Source: an uncultured Cyclobacteriaceae bacterium (lineage in GTDB: Bacteria; Bacteroidota; Bacteroidia; Cytophagales; Cyclobacteriaceae). From it: a stretch of 64,000 nucleotides of DNA. Positions 7,755-16,957 of this stretch are shown piece after piece; positions within the stretch are counted from its first letter, which is position 1, and each line of letters opens with the position of its first letter. The stretch lies in the NCBI GenBank assembly GCA_947492745.1, contig CANLOE010000001.1:124001-188000 (forward strand), in the 5' to 3' direction. Under the pieces are notes generated by a model that worked only from the letters and a program-made list of their open reading frames with translations, had not been told where the DNA came from and did not search any database. The position numbers and the translations under genes are program-made.

Positions 7755-9713
7755 ATGTCCATGAACCGTACCTACAGGAGTCTCTGTACCTGTCTATTGG
7801 CCTTAGTACTGCTGGTGGGGTGCAGCAAGGGCAAAAAGGAAAGGGCTCCCGCACCACCCAACCGCTTTGCGGACCCGGAGCTGGTCCGTATATACCAACT
7901 ACAGGATAAAGGGGATACCGAAGGGCTACTGCTCTATTTTGAGGATATCAGTGCCGAACGGCGCGCCGCTGCGGCACTGGCCTTTGCTTCGGTGCAGGAC
8001 AGTAGCACTATGCAGCAGCTATCCTACCTATTGCTGGATGATGATAGTAGCCGTGTTCGGAGAAGTGCGGCCTTTGCCATCGGTCAGCTCGGTCGACGGG
8101 AAGCGGCCGCTATACTCTCCCGTGCTCTTGACCAAGAAGAAATACCTATCGTGCGCCGGGAAATCATGGAGGCTTTGGGAAAGTCCGTGGGTCCCGAAGA
8201 TATCGACCTGCTCGGATTGGATGCCCGAGAGAACGATTCGCTGGAACTGGAAGGACTGGCCTGGGGCTGCTATCGCGCGGGAATACGCGAGGTACACAAC
8301 GACCGCATCACCCGTAACATGGTACGCCTACTGGATTCTACCTATGCCTATCCCGTCCGGCTCGGTGCCGCGCATTACCTCGCCCGCTCCCCTAAGCTAC
8401 AGCTATCTGCCTATGCCGCTCCCCTACTACAGGCCGCGCATAGCGATAGAGCAGCCAACGTTCGCATGGCCTGTATGACGGCCCTGAAAAACATCAAAAC
8501 CAAAGCGGTCCTGCGCTTGCTTCAAAAAAGTTGTGTTTCGGACCCGGACTATCGGGTCAGGATCAATGCCCTGCGGTCCCTGGGCAACTTTTCCTTATCG
8601 GCATCCCAAAAGACTATTGAAAAAGCACTTTCCGATAGCCATGTCCCTGTACGTATCACCGCTGCACAATTGGTACAGGAAAAAAGCGGGACAAAACACA
8701 GCGACTGGCTCGGTCGGCAGGTAGAGAAAAGTGAAAATCCTCGCGTCAGGGCATTGCTCTTTTCCGCGCTGGTCCAGCATGATGAGGGTCGGGACAGCAG
8801 CCAACAGGTGAAAGAAGCGTATCAAAAAGCCAAGGACCCTTATGAAAAAGCCCTCCTCCTACAGGCACTGGAACATGACCTGATGGCCTATCCCTTTGTC
8901 GTAACGGAAACCTACCGGACCTCCACGCCCGTGGTATCCACGGCCGGAGTGAATACGCTCATCAACATGCGGCGGAAAAAGGATTTTCCCGAGGACCTCA
9001 AGGAGGAATTTGCCGATATCTTCAAGACCATTATCGAGACGGGCGACCTGGCCATGGTAGGCTTGGTCAGCCAGCTGATTGCCGACCCCGGGATGGATTT
9101 TAAAAACTACTATGAGCATCCCGATTTTCTGAGGGAGGCCAGATCCAAACTGCACCTGCCCCGGGATAACGAGGCAGTGCAGCACTTGGAAACGGCCATT
9201 GCCTTTTTCGAAGGTATCCCCAGGGAAGAAGTACAAATCAAGAATACCTATAACCACCCTATCGACTGGTCTCTGGTACGACAAGTGTCCAAGGGGCAAA
9301 GGGCCAGGATTCAATCCTCCAAAGGGATCATCACCATAGAGCTGATGATAGAGACGGCACCGGGCTCTACGGCCAATTTCATCACTTTGGCCAAAGCGGG
9401 GTATTATGATGAAAAGTACTTCCACCGGGTGGTACCCAATTTTGTGGCACAGGGCGGTTGTCACCGTGGTGACGGCTGGGGCAGTGAAGACTATTCGCTG
9501 CGTTCGGAGTTCTCACTACTGCACTACGATACGGGCTATATCGGCATGGCCTCGGCCGGAAAGGATACCGAGGGTACACAGTGGTTCATTACCCACTCGC
9601 CCACACCACATCTTGACGGAAGATATACTATATTTGCAAAAGTCGTGGAAGGCATGGCGGTAGTCCATGCCTTGGAAATGGGCGACCATATCAATAGTGT
9701 GCAATTACTATAG
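7755..9713 (+). CDS. Lipoprotein with HEAT-like repeats and C-terminal cyclophilin-type peptidyl-prolyl isomerase
   Basis: 652 residues. A signal peptide ends in the lipobox LLVGC (Cys near residue 23), so the protein is probably anchored on the periplasmic side. Residues of about 50-440 are helical repeats of the HEAT type (DDSSRVRRSAAFAIGQLG, SDPDYRVRINALRSLGNF). From about 500 onward there is a cyclophilin domain: IITIELMIETAPGSTANF, YFHRVVPNFVAQGG, EGTQWFITHSPTPHLDGRYTIF. Phe and Arg of FHR and the Q in VAQGG match the cyclophilin active site. Such fusions may present the isomerase to outer-membrane clients. ATG 7755 and ATG 7761 are both possible starts; the signal peptide fits either. 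Confidence 0.88.
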   Translation: MSMNRTYRSLCTCLLALVLLVGCSKGKKERAPAPPNRFADPELVRIYQLQDKGDTEGLLLYFEDISAERRAAAALAFASVQDSSTMQQLSYLLLDDDSSRVRRSAAFAIGQLGRREAAAILSRALDQEEIPIVRREIMEALGKSVGPEDIDLLGLDARENDSLELEGLAWGCYRAGIREVHNDRITRNMVRLLDSTYAYPVRLGAAHYLARSPKLQLSAYAAPLLQAAHSDRAANVRMACMTALKNIKTKAVLRLLQKSCVSDPDYRVRINALRSLGNFSLSASQKTIEKALSDSHVPVRITAAQLVQEKSGTKHSDWLGRQVEKSENPRVRALLFSALVQHDEGRDSSQQVKEAYQKAKDPYEKALLLQALEHDLMAYPFVVTETYRTSTPVVSTAGVNTLINMRRKKDFPEDLKEEFADIFKTIIETGDLAMVGLVSQLIADPGMDFKNYYEHPDFLREARSKLHLPRDNEAVQHLETAIAFFEGIPREEVQIKNTYNHPIDWSLVRQVSKGQRARIQSSKGIITIELMIETAPGSTANFITLAKAGYYDEKYFHRVVPNFVAQGGCHRGDGWGSEDYSLRSEFSLLHYDTGYIGMASAGKDTEGTQWFITHSPTPHLDGRYTIFAKVVEGMAVVHALEMGDHINSVQLL

Positions 9714-9823
9714 GTTCAAAACATCATACATCTAAAACAGGAAGGGCGTAGTGGTCTCTATCATCGAATGCATTTATCATATTCGGAAAGTGATACCCAT
9801 ACGCTATCGGCCGGCAAACCATT

Positions 9824-10966
9824 ATGTCAAAAGCTTTTTATCAGGATTTCAAATTGGGTATACTCGGGGGTGGTCAACTCGGCAGAATGCTCATCCGCCC
9901 CGCCATGGATTTTAATGTGGGCATCAGTATACTGGATGCGGACCCCGAAGCTCCCAGTAAAAACTACGCCTCCCATTTTGTGGAGGGAAGTATTACCGAT
10001 GCGGATACGGTCTACGAATTCGGTAAGTCCTGTGACATGCTCACCATCGAAATCGAAAATGTGAACACCGAGGCTCTGGAGCGATTGCACCTAGAGGGAA
10101 AAAAGGTGTACCCACAGCCCTCGGTCATCTCCATCATACAGGACAAACGCCGACAAAAAACTTTTTATCAAGAGCGTGGTATCCCTACGGCCGATTTTAT
10201 CCTCGTGGAAGAAAAGCAGGAGGTACTCGCCCGAAAGGATTTTCTCCCCGCCGTCAATAAGTTGGGCAAAGCGGGTTATGATGGGCGCGGCGTACAGGTA
10301 CTTCGGGAGGAGGCGGATTTGGATAAAGCCTTTGATGCACCGGGAATCGTAGAAAAACTGGTGGATTTCGAGCATGAGATCTCTGTCATCGTGGCCCGTA
10401 GTACACGGGGCGAGATCAAGACCTTTCCCACAGTGGAGCTGGTATTCCATCCCGAACACAACCTCGTAGAATACCTCATTGCCCCCACGGGTCTTGCCGA
10501 AAATATACTGAAAACAGCAGAGGAAATCGCCAAAAAGGTGATTACCGAACTGGACATGGTCGGCCTACTGGCCGTAGAGATGTTCGTGACCAAAGAAGGG
10601 GAAGTACTGGTCAATGAAGTAGCACCCCGCCCACATAACAGTGGCCACCAGACCATAGAGGCCAATGTTACCTCTCAGTACGAACAGCACCTTCGGGCCA
10701 TATTGGGACTACCCTTAGGGGACACTGCCCTGACCGCACATACCGCTATGGTCAATCTACTCGGAGCAGAGGGACATCAGGGACTGGCGCAGTACGAAGG
10801 ACTGGAAGAGGTACTGGCACAGCGTGGTATCCATGTCCATTTGTATGGAAAAAAGGTCACCAAGCCTTACCGTAAGATGGGGCATGTCACCATTATCGCC
10901 TCGGATAAAACGACGCTAACAGAAAAAGTACACTTCGTAAAAAAACATTTGAAAGTAATCGCATGA
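9824..10966 (+). CDS. purK: 5-(carboxyamino)imidazole ribonucleotide synthase
   Basis: 380 residues, standard length. N-terminal GILGGGQLGRML and the ATP-grasp features KLGKAGYDGRGVQ, EKLVDFEHEISVI and NEVAPRPHNSGH identify PurK. It uses ATP and bicarbonate to carboxylate AIR to N5-CAIR in purine synthesis. Its stop overlaps the purE start by four bases (ATGA at 10963-10966), so the two enzymes for consecutive steps are translationally coupled. Reading the start at 9824 keeps about six residues before the GGG motif region, as usual. Confidence 0.96.
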   Translation: MSKAFYQDFKLGILGGGQLGRMLIRPAMDFNVGISILDADPEAPSKNYASHFVEGSITDADTVYEFGKSCDMLTIEIENVNTEALERLHLEGKKVYPQPSVISIIQDKRRQKTFYQERGIPTADFILVEEKQEVLARKDFLPAVNKLGKAGYDGRGVQVLREEADLDKAFDAPGIVEKLVDFEHEISVIVARSTRGEIKTFPTVELVFHPEHNLVEYLIAPTGLAENILKTAEEIAKKVITELDMVGLLAVEMFVTKEGEVLVNEVAPRPHNSGHQTIEANVTSQYEQHLRAILGLPLGDTALTAHTAMVNLLGAEGHQGLAQYEGLEEVLAQRGIHVHLYGKKVTKPYRKMGHVTIIASDKTTLTEKVHFVKKHLKVIA

Positions 10967-11490
10967 GCATGAACAAAGCCCTGGTAGGCATCATTATGGG
11001 CAGTCAATCCGACCTGCGGGTCATGGGGGATGCTGCCGACATTCTCGAACAATTGCAGGTACCCTTTGAGTTGACCGTAGTCTCCGCCCATAGGACCCCC
11101 GAACGCATGGTGAGCTATGCACAAGGAGCCCAAGAAAAAGGCCTGAAAGCCATCATCGCAGGAGCGGGCGGTGCCGCCCATCTACCGGGCATGGTGGCCG
11201 CACTGACGACCCTGCCCGTTATCGGTGTTCCCGTCAAATCGAGCAATTCCATCGATGGATGGGACTCGATACTGTCCATACTGCAAATGCCCGGTGGAGT
11301 ACCCGTAGCAACAGTTGCGCTGGATGGTGCCAAAAATGCGGGTATCCTCGCCGCTCAGATTATCGGGGCCTTTGATGATAAAGTATCCAAAAATCTGGAA
11401 AAGTACAAAACGGAACTCAGGGAGAAGGTGGAGCAGTCCATTAAGAGCATCGAGGAGCAGGGCTATAAAGGGACGAAGATAGGCTTTTAG
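10963..11490 (+). CDS. purE: N5-carboxyaminoimidazole ribonucleotide mutase
   Basis: 175 residues. The class I PurE motifs are complete: VGIIMGSQSDLRVM, VSAHRTPERM, GAGGAAHLPGMVAALTTLPVIGVPV and the DSILSILQMPGGVPVATVA segment. It moves the carboxyl group of N5-CAIR to C4, giving CAIR. It is coupled to purK by a four-base overlap. No further purine gene follows. Confidence 0.96.
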   Translation: MSMNKALVGIIMGSQSDLRVMGDAADILEQLQVPFELTVVSAHRTPERMVSYAQGAQEKGLKAIIAGAGGAAHLPGMVAALTTLPVIGVPVKSSNSIDGWDSILSILQMPGGVPVATVALDGAKNAGILAAQIIGAFDDKVSKNLEKYKTELREKVEQSIKSIEEQGYKGTKIGF

Positions 11491-11552
11491 CACAGTTGCC
11501 ATAAGAATCCTTCTCGTGAAGGCCTACGATTCCCATCATGGCCACAGTAGGC

Positions 11553-12560
11553 TCAGCGGCAGTAGATCTGTCTGAAATGGAGTAGGCTTTCGCGGGTACC
11601 GAGGGCTATCAGCACATCGTCATCGTCCACGACCTTGTTGGGGGATGGGTTGAAATGAAAGCCTTGGTTGCCATCCTTAAAAGCGATAATGGTCACGCCC
11701 GTCTTGTTACGGATGTGCATGTCTTTCAAAGTTTTTCCCTGAAAGGATTCCATAAAATCGTTCAGGCCGAACTCTTCCAAGGTCAGTTCACTATCGCCTA
11801 TACCATTGAGCATTTCCAAGAACTCAATGACATAAGGTTTGGTGACCAGCTGCGCCATGTGCAGCCCTCCGAGCGCATCGGGCATGATGACACTGGAGGC
11901 ACCTGCGCGATGAAGTTTTTTCTCCGAGTTCCCTTCTGAGGCACGTGATATGATATTGACTGTCGGGTTGATGTCCTTGGCCGTAAGTGCGATAAAGACA
12001 TTGTCCGTATCTTTTGGTAGTGTCAGTATTAGATTGGAAGCCCGTTCTATTCCCGCTTCTTTCAGGGTCTCGTCCAAGGTGGCATCCCCTTGAATAAACT
12101 GATACTTGTCAGCTACAGGCAATTTCGCAATCTCATCGAGCTCTTTTTCGATAACGACAAAATCCAAGCTCTCTGAGTAGAGTTCTTCGCAGGCCTTCAT
12201 GCCGTTCCTTCCAAAACCACAAACGATAACATGATCCTTCATTTTTTTCACTTCGCGATTTGTCATATAGTTCTTAAAAATCTTCTGTAGCTCCCCTTCG
12301 AAAAAGTAAGAGGTGATGACCGATACGATGTAGGCAAATATACCAAAGTTCATAATGATGTACGCGCCCGTAAACAATCGACCTTCGGTGGACAGCGGAT
12401 GCACTTCGGTAAAGCCTACCGTAGAAAAGGTAATGACCGTCATGTAAAAAGCATCCAAGAGGTTATAATGTTCTATCATCATAAAACCAATGATGCCCAG
12501 TATGATACTGAAGGTCAGTAGGCCCAATGCAATTAATAGACGCTCTATACTCTTATGCAT
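11553..12560 (-). CDS. Two-helix potassium channel with cytoplasmic TrkA-N (RCK) domain
   Basis: 335 residues from ATG at 12560. The frame stays open upstream to 12680, but those 40 residues do not look like a membrane N-terminus. Two membrane helices (about 8-30 and 65-87) flank a pore loop TFSTVGFTE (45-52), then an RCK domain starts VIVCGFGRNGMKACEEL (111 on) and a TrkA-C-like part closes the protein. The filter reads TVGFTE where classical channels have TVGYGD. Phe in place of Tyr is common, the Thr-Glu after it is less so. It is probably a nucleotide- or ion-gated K+ channel; selectivity should not be taken for granted. Confidence 0.88.
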   Translation of the reverse strand: MHKSIERLLIALGLLTFSIILGIIGFMMIEHYNLLDAFYMTVITFSTVGFTEVHPLSTEGRLFTGAYIIMNFGIFAYIVSVITSYFFEGELQKIFKNYMTNREVKKMKDHVIVCGFGRNGMKACEELYSESLDFVVIEKELDEIAKLPVADKYQFIQGDATLDETLKEAGIERASNLILTLPKDTDNVFIALTAKDINPTVNIISRASEGNSEKKLHRAGASSVIMPDALGGLHMAQLVTKPYVIEFLEMLNGIGDSELTLEEFGLNDFMESFQGKTLKDMHIRNKTGVTIIAFKDGNQGFHFNPSPNKVVDDDDVLIALGTRESLLHFRQIYCR

Positions 12561-12901
12561 AACGATAGGTGAAAATAATCCGAAAGATATGCATATTCGA
12601 CCAATATGTTTCCATAGTCGGTAATTTTCATGAAAATACCATAAATATCTGCCGCTTATCGATGAGACCCGTTTTACCAAAGTATGATGAGCTACTGATA
12701 ATCCGAAAAGGCCGTATAGCTAAAATGCTCAGAGTAGGGGCATCGCGCTATCCAAAAAATATCATGTCCCGAAGCAATTTTGAGTATAGGAGAATTTTGG
12801 CAACTTGTGAGTGCTGATTTTGGGTACGGCAGCATTGGACAAAGATAGGATTACTATCTGCGGGTTTTCCATCCGAATCGGAGTATACACTATTCCTCTT
12901 A

Positions 12902-13061
12902 TACAAACTTAGCTTTCAAATATCGCCTATCTTCCTGTTCATTTTGCTTCACTCTGCGTTGACAATCCTCGGGATAGCGCTGCTATTCCTGCGGTTCTCG
13001 CCTTGATTGAAAAAAAATGACCCGCGGAATCTTATACGACATTTAAAACCTAAATTTGTAT
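12902..13061 (+). repeat. Foldback element, family A (copy A1)
   Basis: 160 bases from TACAAACTTAGC to CTAAATTTGTAT, flanked by TA (12900-12901 and 13062-13063). Central palindrome GGGATAGC-GCT-GCTATtCC. It fills most of the gap between the channel and the UbiA-like gene. The rest of 12681-13237 shows nothing else I recognise. Confidence 0.9.
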
Positions 13062-13211
13062 TATTACATTTTAAGTCCTCATGATGAAGTCTTGATACAC
13101 GATTCGGGTTTAATCACAACGCGGCCTTGGCCGTGCATCTCAAAAAAAGGCTTCACTAGTGCAAAAAATCATTAATTTCCGCTTTAAAATAAAAAGTTCA
13201 GATCACTTCCT

Positions 13212-13219
13212 TACCTTTG
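13212..13219 (+). promoter_or_regulatory. Putative Bacteroidota -7 box TAccTTTG upstream of the UbiA-like gene
   Basis: An exact match to TAnnTTTG, 18 bases before the ATG at 13238. I do not see a TTTG at the ideal -33 distance. The box also argues against translation starting at the TTG inside it (13217). Confidence 0.45.
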
Positions 13220-13237
13220 TTTCATGATACGTTGAGG

Positions 13238-14074
13238 ATGGTGTCGATTTCTCTTTTTTATAAATACTTCAAAGCACTCAGTCTGGATGTAGTGACAGGA
13301 GCCTGTATTTCCTCACTCTTCGTAGCCAAATACCTCGGCGTTACACTACACTTCAGCATCGTACTCAGTTTGGGACTATGCGTATGGCTTATCTATACTT
13401 TCGACCATCTCTGGGATGCCCGTAAGGTTGCGCATACAGCACATAGTTTTCGACATCGGTTTCATCAGCGTCACTTCAGTACCTTGACCGTGATTGCCAT
13501 ACTGGCCGCGGTCATGGGCCTACCGCTGTTACGCTGGTTGCCCATCAGCGTATTTTATATGGGATTGCTATTACTGACGCTTGTAGTACTCTATTTTGTA
13601 TTTCTCATCACCATAGGGAGAAAACCGTTCTTTCACAAAGAGTTCATGATCGCTTTCTTATACACGGGCGGAATCTTTTTGGGGCCCTTGAGTCTATATC
13701 AAGGTCACTTGAACAGTGCCCTGATTTGTCTGTTCGCTCAGTTCGTCGTACTTGCGTTTACGAACTTGGTGATTTTTTCGGTCTTTGAAATGGACTTGGA
13801 CCTAAGGGATGGCCATCGTTCTCTCGCTACGCTTATCGGTAGGCGTAAAGGGCGTTGGTTGATTGGTATGCTATTGATCTTGAGTCCTGTTATGGCCGTA
13901 TCTTTCCTTATGGAACATCACTTTTCAGAGAAAGCCCTATGGATTCAGGGTATATGCTTTATGATGACTGCTTTCCTTGCCTTGGTCATGGTTTTTCCAA
14001 AAGTATTTCGAGGAGAGGCCTACAGAACCATTAGTGACGGTATATTCTATCTTCCCATACTCTTTTTGTTGTAA
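13238..14074 (+). CDS. UbiA-superfamily prenyltransferase-like membrane protein
   Basis: 278 residues with seven to eight predicted membrane helices. Two acidic motifs sit where UbiA enzymes bind the prenyl diphosphate: YTFDHLWDARK near residue 65 and FEMDLDLRDGHRSLATLIG near 190. The second resembles the D-x3-D plus RTLA pattern of UbiA. The first lacks the usual Asn, so substrate and even activity are open. ATG 13238 is preferred to the earlier TTG because the likely promoter box lies in between. It ends one base into the next gene's start (TAATG), so it is coupled to a methyltransferase, which would fit quinone- or lipid-type chemistry. Confidence 0.75.
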   Translation: MVSISLFYKYFKALSLDVVTGACISSLFVAKYLGVTLHFSIVLSLGLCVWLIYTFDHLWDARKVAHTAHSFRHRFHQRHFSTLTVIAILAAVMGLPLLRWLPISVFYMGLLLLTLVVLYFVFLITIGRKPFFHKEFMIAFLYTGGIFLGPLSLYQGHLNSALICLFAQFVVLAFTNLVIFSVFEMDLDLRDGHRSLATLIGRRKGRWLIGMLLILSPVMAVSFLMEHHFSEKALWIQGICFMMTAFLALVMVFPKVFRGEAYRTISDGIFYLPILFLL

Positions 14075-14751
14075 TGTCATCTCAATCATCACATAAAGGC
14101 TTTGATTTGCTCGCCCCTATATATGATATTTTGGCCAGGATTGTCTTCGGTAAGGCCATCCGAACAGCGCAGCTGTACTTTCTGGACCATATCCCTAAAC
14201 CGGCAAAAGCCCTGATCTTGGGAGGAGGTTCAGGCTGGGTTTTGGAGGCTTTGCTAAGAAAGCACCCGGATACCGAAGTAACCTATATCGAGGCTTCCCG
14301 GAAAATGATAGAAAGAGCCAAAGCCCGTCTGCCCGGCGCGGCCAATGTACATTTTTTATTGGGAACACAGGCAGATATCGACCCCAATGAGTCTTATGAT
14401 GTGGTCTTCACTCAGTTTTTTCTCGACCTGTTCAAAGAAGATGATTTGAATAAGGTAATGACATCGTTATGCTCTGTGATGACTCCGAAGGGCCACTTAC
14501 TGTTCACCGATTTCCAGCATCGGGATATCGGGTGGCAAAAGGTTTTACTGCGCAGTATGTATGTTTTTTTCAAGGTATGCTGCCATATCGAAGGAGACCG
14601 ATTGCCCCATTGGGAGCTATTATTGGCCCATCACGGACTTTCGAAAGTGAGGTCCGGGACGTTCTACCATGAGATGATACTATCGGGAATATGGACGATA
14701 GGTACGTATACTCAAAGTGAGGTGATGGCTTTGGGTTTAAACCCAAAATGA
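14074..14751 (+). CDS. Class I SAM-dependent methyltransferase, C-terminus truncated by element C1
   Basis: 225 residues. The SAM site is ALILGGGSGWVLEALL (about 45-60) with an acidic residue at the end of the next strand (VTYIEASRKMIERA). VFTQFFLDLF and HLLFTDF follow. It overlaps the UbiA-like gene by one base. The last codons (LNPK, stop) come from inserted element C1. If C1 and one TAA copy are removed, the frame continues as LNPRESESKNRPKG to a TGA at 14948-14950. The natural C-terminus was therefore probably about ten residues longer. The core fold is untouched, so the enzyme may still work. Substrate unknown. Confidence 0.82.
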   Translation: MSSQSSHKGFDLLAPIYDILARIVFGKAIRTAQLYFLDHIPKPAKALILGGGSGWVLEALLRKHPDTEVTYIEASRKMIERAKARLPGAANVHFLLGTQADIDPNESYDVVFTQFFLDLFKEDDLNKVMTSLCSVMTPKGHLLFTDFQHRDIGWQKVLLRSMYVFFKVCCHIEGDRLPHWELLLAHHGLSKVRSGTFYHEMILSGIWTIGTYTQSEVMALGLNPK

Positions 14752-14906
14752 TCAATAGAGAACCTATTCCGCACATAAATAGCTTCATACCGGAAGCTTT
14801 GCCCACCGGTCTTCATTCACCATAGCGGTGCTATGCCGAACGAATACAAATGGCCGGTATTTTGCTATTGATACGCTCATCACGATTTCTATCCATCAAT
14901 GTGGGT
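14741..14906 (+). repeat. Foldback element, family C (copy C1)
   Basis: 166 bases, ACCCAAAATGATC to ATGTGGGT, flanked by TAA (14738-14740 and 14907-14909). Central palindrome CATAGC-GGT-GCTATG. It supplies the stop codon of the methyltransferase gene it entered. Confidence 0.9.
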
Positions 14907-15036
14907 TAAACCCAAGAGAAAGTGAATCGAAGAATCGGCCCAAGGGGTGATCCTGAATTAATGGAGACATCGTTCATTGGTCTTTTGTTACTTCCTTAAG
15001 TTTCCTCTGCCTATAATCCGCCAATAATCACCAAGC

Positions 15037-16506
15037 TCAAGCCGCGATTACGTCCTTTGCCATTCTGACCAACTCCCAGTAGGGAGGACGATATCCGCTT
15101 TCTTCCAGAAAAATCCGTGCTTTTTTCTGTAGTTCTTCCTTGATACGGGCATGCCTATCCGTAAACGCAGCATTTTTTAACGCCGCCGCTGCGCTCATGC
15201 CTTCGGGAATAGGTCCTACCTTTCCCGACAGGTTCAGCAATAGGCTGTAGCCCTTCATCAACCGGGCTATGGGCAGCATCAGATAGTTATAAGAGAGTGT
15301 TTTGCCTTCATTGGCCTCTTCGAGCATCACATCGATGATGGCATTGTCCATATGGTCCTGGTACAGCGCCTCCAGATTACGCCACTCCGCGACGACCTGT
15401 AACTGAGGGTCATACTCCAAATCGGAAGGTTCTTGGGTAATAAAATGCTTTACACCAAAGTCGCTCAGCCACTGGCGCAATCCTTGGGCAGAAATATGGG
15501 AAATCCCTGCCCATAACCGGACACCATATTTGGCATAAGCGGCGGAGGCGACTTCTGAGCAGAACAGGGCACTGTGTTCCTTGTAGTCCATACTGAAGTC
15601 GTAGGGGATGTGTCGTGAGCGGGCCTCCTCCAAGGCTGCGGTAGCAGCTACATGAGGCAATAAAGGGTTATCGGTCAATGAAGGGTGGTCGGCCTTCATC
15701 CTAAGTATCATGACCCGTAGTTTTTTGTCTTCCAAGTATTCATGGAGCGAGGACACGGCTACACCCCTTTCGATATGGGCCTCTATTATAGAGGGTTTGT
15801 TCGTGGCCTCATCGACATGTACCAAGGCCACATGAGAAAAATTGCCCGGATAGTCACTGCCCCTGGCAATAAGGGCAGAGGTAGCTGCTCCACCACGCGA
15901 TACGAGAATATCACCACTATGTACCTGGGCCATCAATACTTCCGTGGAAGGACAACGGGATGGTTCGTTCACGGCCTTGATCAGATTAGGGATATCATCA
16001 TCCTCACTTTGCAGGATAATCTCTTCGATGCTGGCCCGGCTCCCATAGAGCAGTCGGTAGGTCGTCTCTTTAGCAAGAGCACTATCCATATCCCATGCTT
16101 CGGACTGTTTCTTTACACTCGTCCTAAGTGTATTGAGCACTCTATGGTAGAAAGGGAAGTATTTGGGACAAGCGGCTATGGAAGGGGCAATCGTGAACAG
16201 ACGTTCTTCTATACGCTTGAACACCGGAGATTCCGGAGGCAAGGGGCCATTTTCCAAGTCTTCCACAATACTCAAAAGTGCTTTGGACTGGCGGAGTATC
16301 TCCGGATTCAAGCCTTGACAGCTCACTTTTTTTGCTGCCTTGAAGGCATTTTCGAGATAGGCCCAATGCCGATCGCGGTTCCATTCGAAAGGGTTTTCCT
16401 TACCCGTCTCATCGGGTACGTTTCTGGCCGGAGGGATAAGGAGTATCAAATAGGGTAGTATAAGGATAGCTCCCAAAAGGCTGAGTCGTTTAGAGTACTT
16501 TTCCAT
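15037..16506 (-). CDS. YiiX/YebB-like permuted NlpC/P60-type hydrolase, membrane-anchored
   Basis: 489 residues with an N-terminal membrane helix (LLGAILILPYLILLIP). The YiiX-like catalytic set is visible: VHSGDILVSRGG (about 200), NFSHVALV with its His (about 227), EAHIERGV, and HSALFCSEVASAAY with the catalytic Cys (about 318). This permuted papain fold acts on lipids or amide bonds; substrates of most members are unknown. A helical N-terminal region of 180 residues precedes the domain, and a C-terminal part (about 385-489) has no assignment. It stands alone. The 3' side faces the end of the methyltransferase and element C1. Confidence 0.82.
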   Translation of the reverse strand: MEKYSKRLSLLGAILILPYLILLIPPARNVPDETGKENPFEWNRDRHWAYLENAFKAAKKVSCQGLNPEILRQSKALLSIVEDLENGPLPPESPVFKRIEERLFTIAPSIAACPKYFPFYHRVLNTLRTSVKKQSEAWDMDSALAKETTYRLLYGSRASIEEIILQSEDDDIPNLIKAVNEPSRCPSTEVLMAQVHSGDILVSRGGAATSALIARGSDYPGNFSHVALVHVDEATNKPSIIEAHIERGVAVSSLHEYLEDKKLRVMILRMKADHPSLTDNPLLPHVAATAALEEARSRHIPYDFSMDYKEHSALFCSEVASAAYAKYGVRLWAGISHISAQGLRQWLSDFGVKHFITQEPSDLEYDPQLQVVAEWRNLEALYQDHMDNAIIDVMLEEANEGKTLSYNYLMLPIARLMKGYSLLLNLSGKVGPIPEGMSAAAALKNAAFTDRHARIKEELQKKARIFLEESGYRPPYWELVRMAKDVIAA

Positions 16507-16770
16507 AAGGTATCACAGGTGCTGAAAAATAGGTCCGGGTACATATTAGATTACAGTATACCAATTTGCCGATCAAATACCGAATCCTGATGGCATGAGT
16601 CCCTACAATTTATAGCAGAATTTATTTTTGGAAAATGCTGATGAGGTACAGGATTTCTTTATCAGGACAATAGCCTTCCAGTAGGAGTAGAACCCGCATT
16701 CTACAGTAGCAAATTTATTGCTACCCCAAATAGCCGTAATAAAGCTCATCAACCTGCGGCCAAACCTAAA

Positions 16771-16933
16771 GGGTTCAGCATTGGGACTTCGTAACGAGGG
16801 TTTAAAAGCAATACATCAGGGTGTTTTATCGGGTTCAGCATAGCATCGCTACGGTGAATTCGAAAAACGCATTCCATTTATTGATTTGCAGCTATTTAAG
16901 ACCGAAATAGAAGGGCTAATGCATGATCCGGGT
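16771..16933 (-). repeat. Foldback element, family E (copy E1, degenerate left end)
   Basis: Ends in GCATGATCCGGGT and has the central palindrome CATAGC-ATC-GCTACG. The left end (GGGTTCAGCATTGGGACTTCG) is degenerate. It lies in the 451-base gap between two minus-strand genes and ends 24 bases from the SRPBCC stop. Bases 16507-16770 show nothing I recognise. Confidence 0.75.
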
Positions 16934-16957
16934 TCAATGGAAAACGCCATCAGAAGC

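Noticed and set aside
8859-9464. 201-codon minus-strand frame inside the HEAT-cyclophilin gene
   Set aside because: Shadow of a well-supported plus-strand gene with clear domains.
12902-13061. Family A cores (GGGATAGC-GCT-GCTATCCC) as simple transcription terminators
   Set aside because: No T run follows; whole elements are palindromic and flanked by TA duplications, so terminator is not their primary identity.
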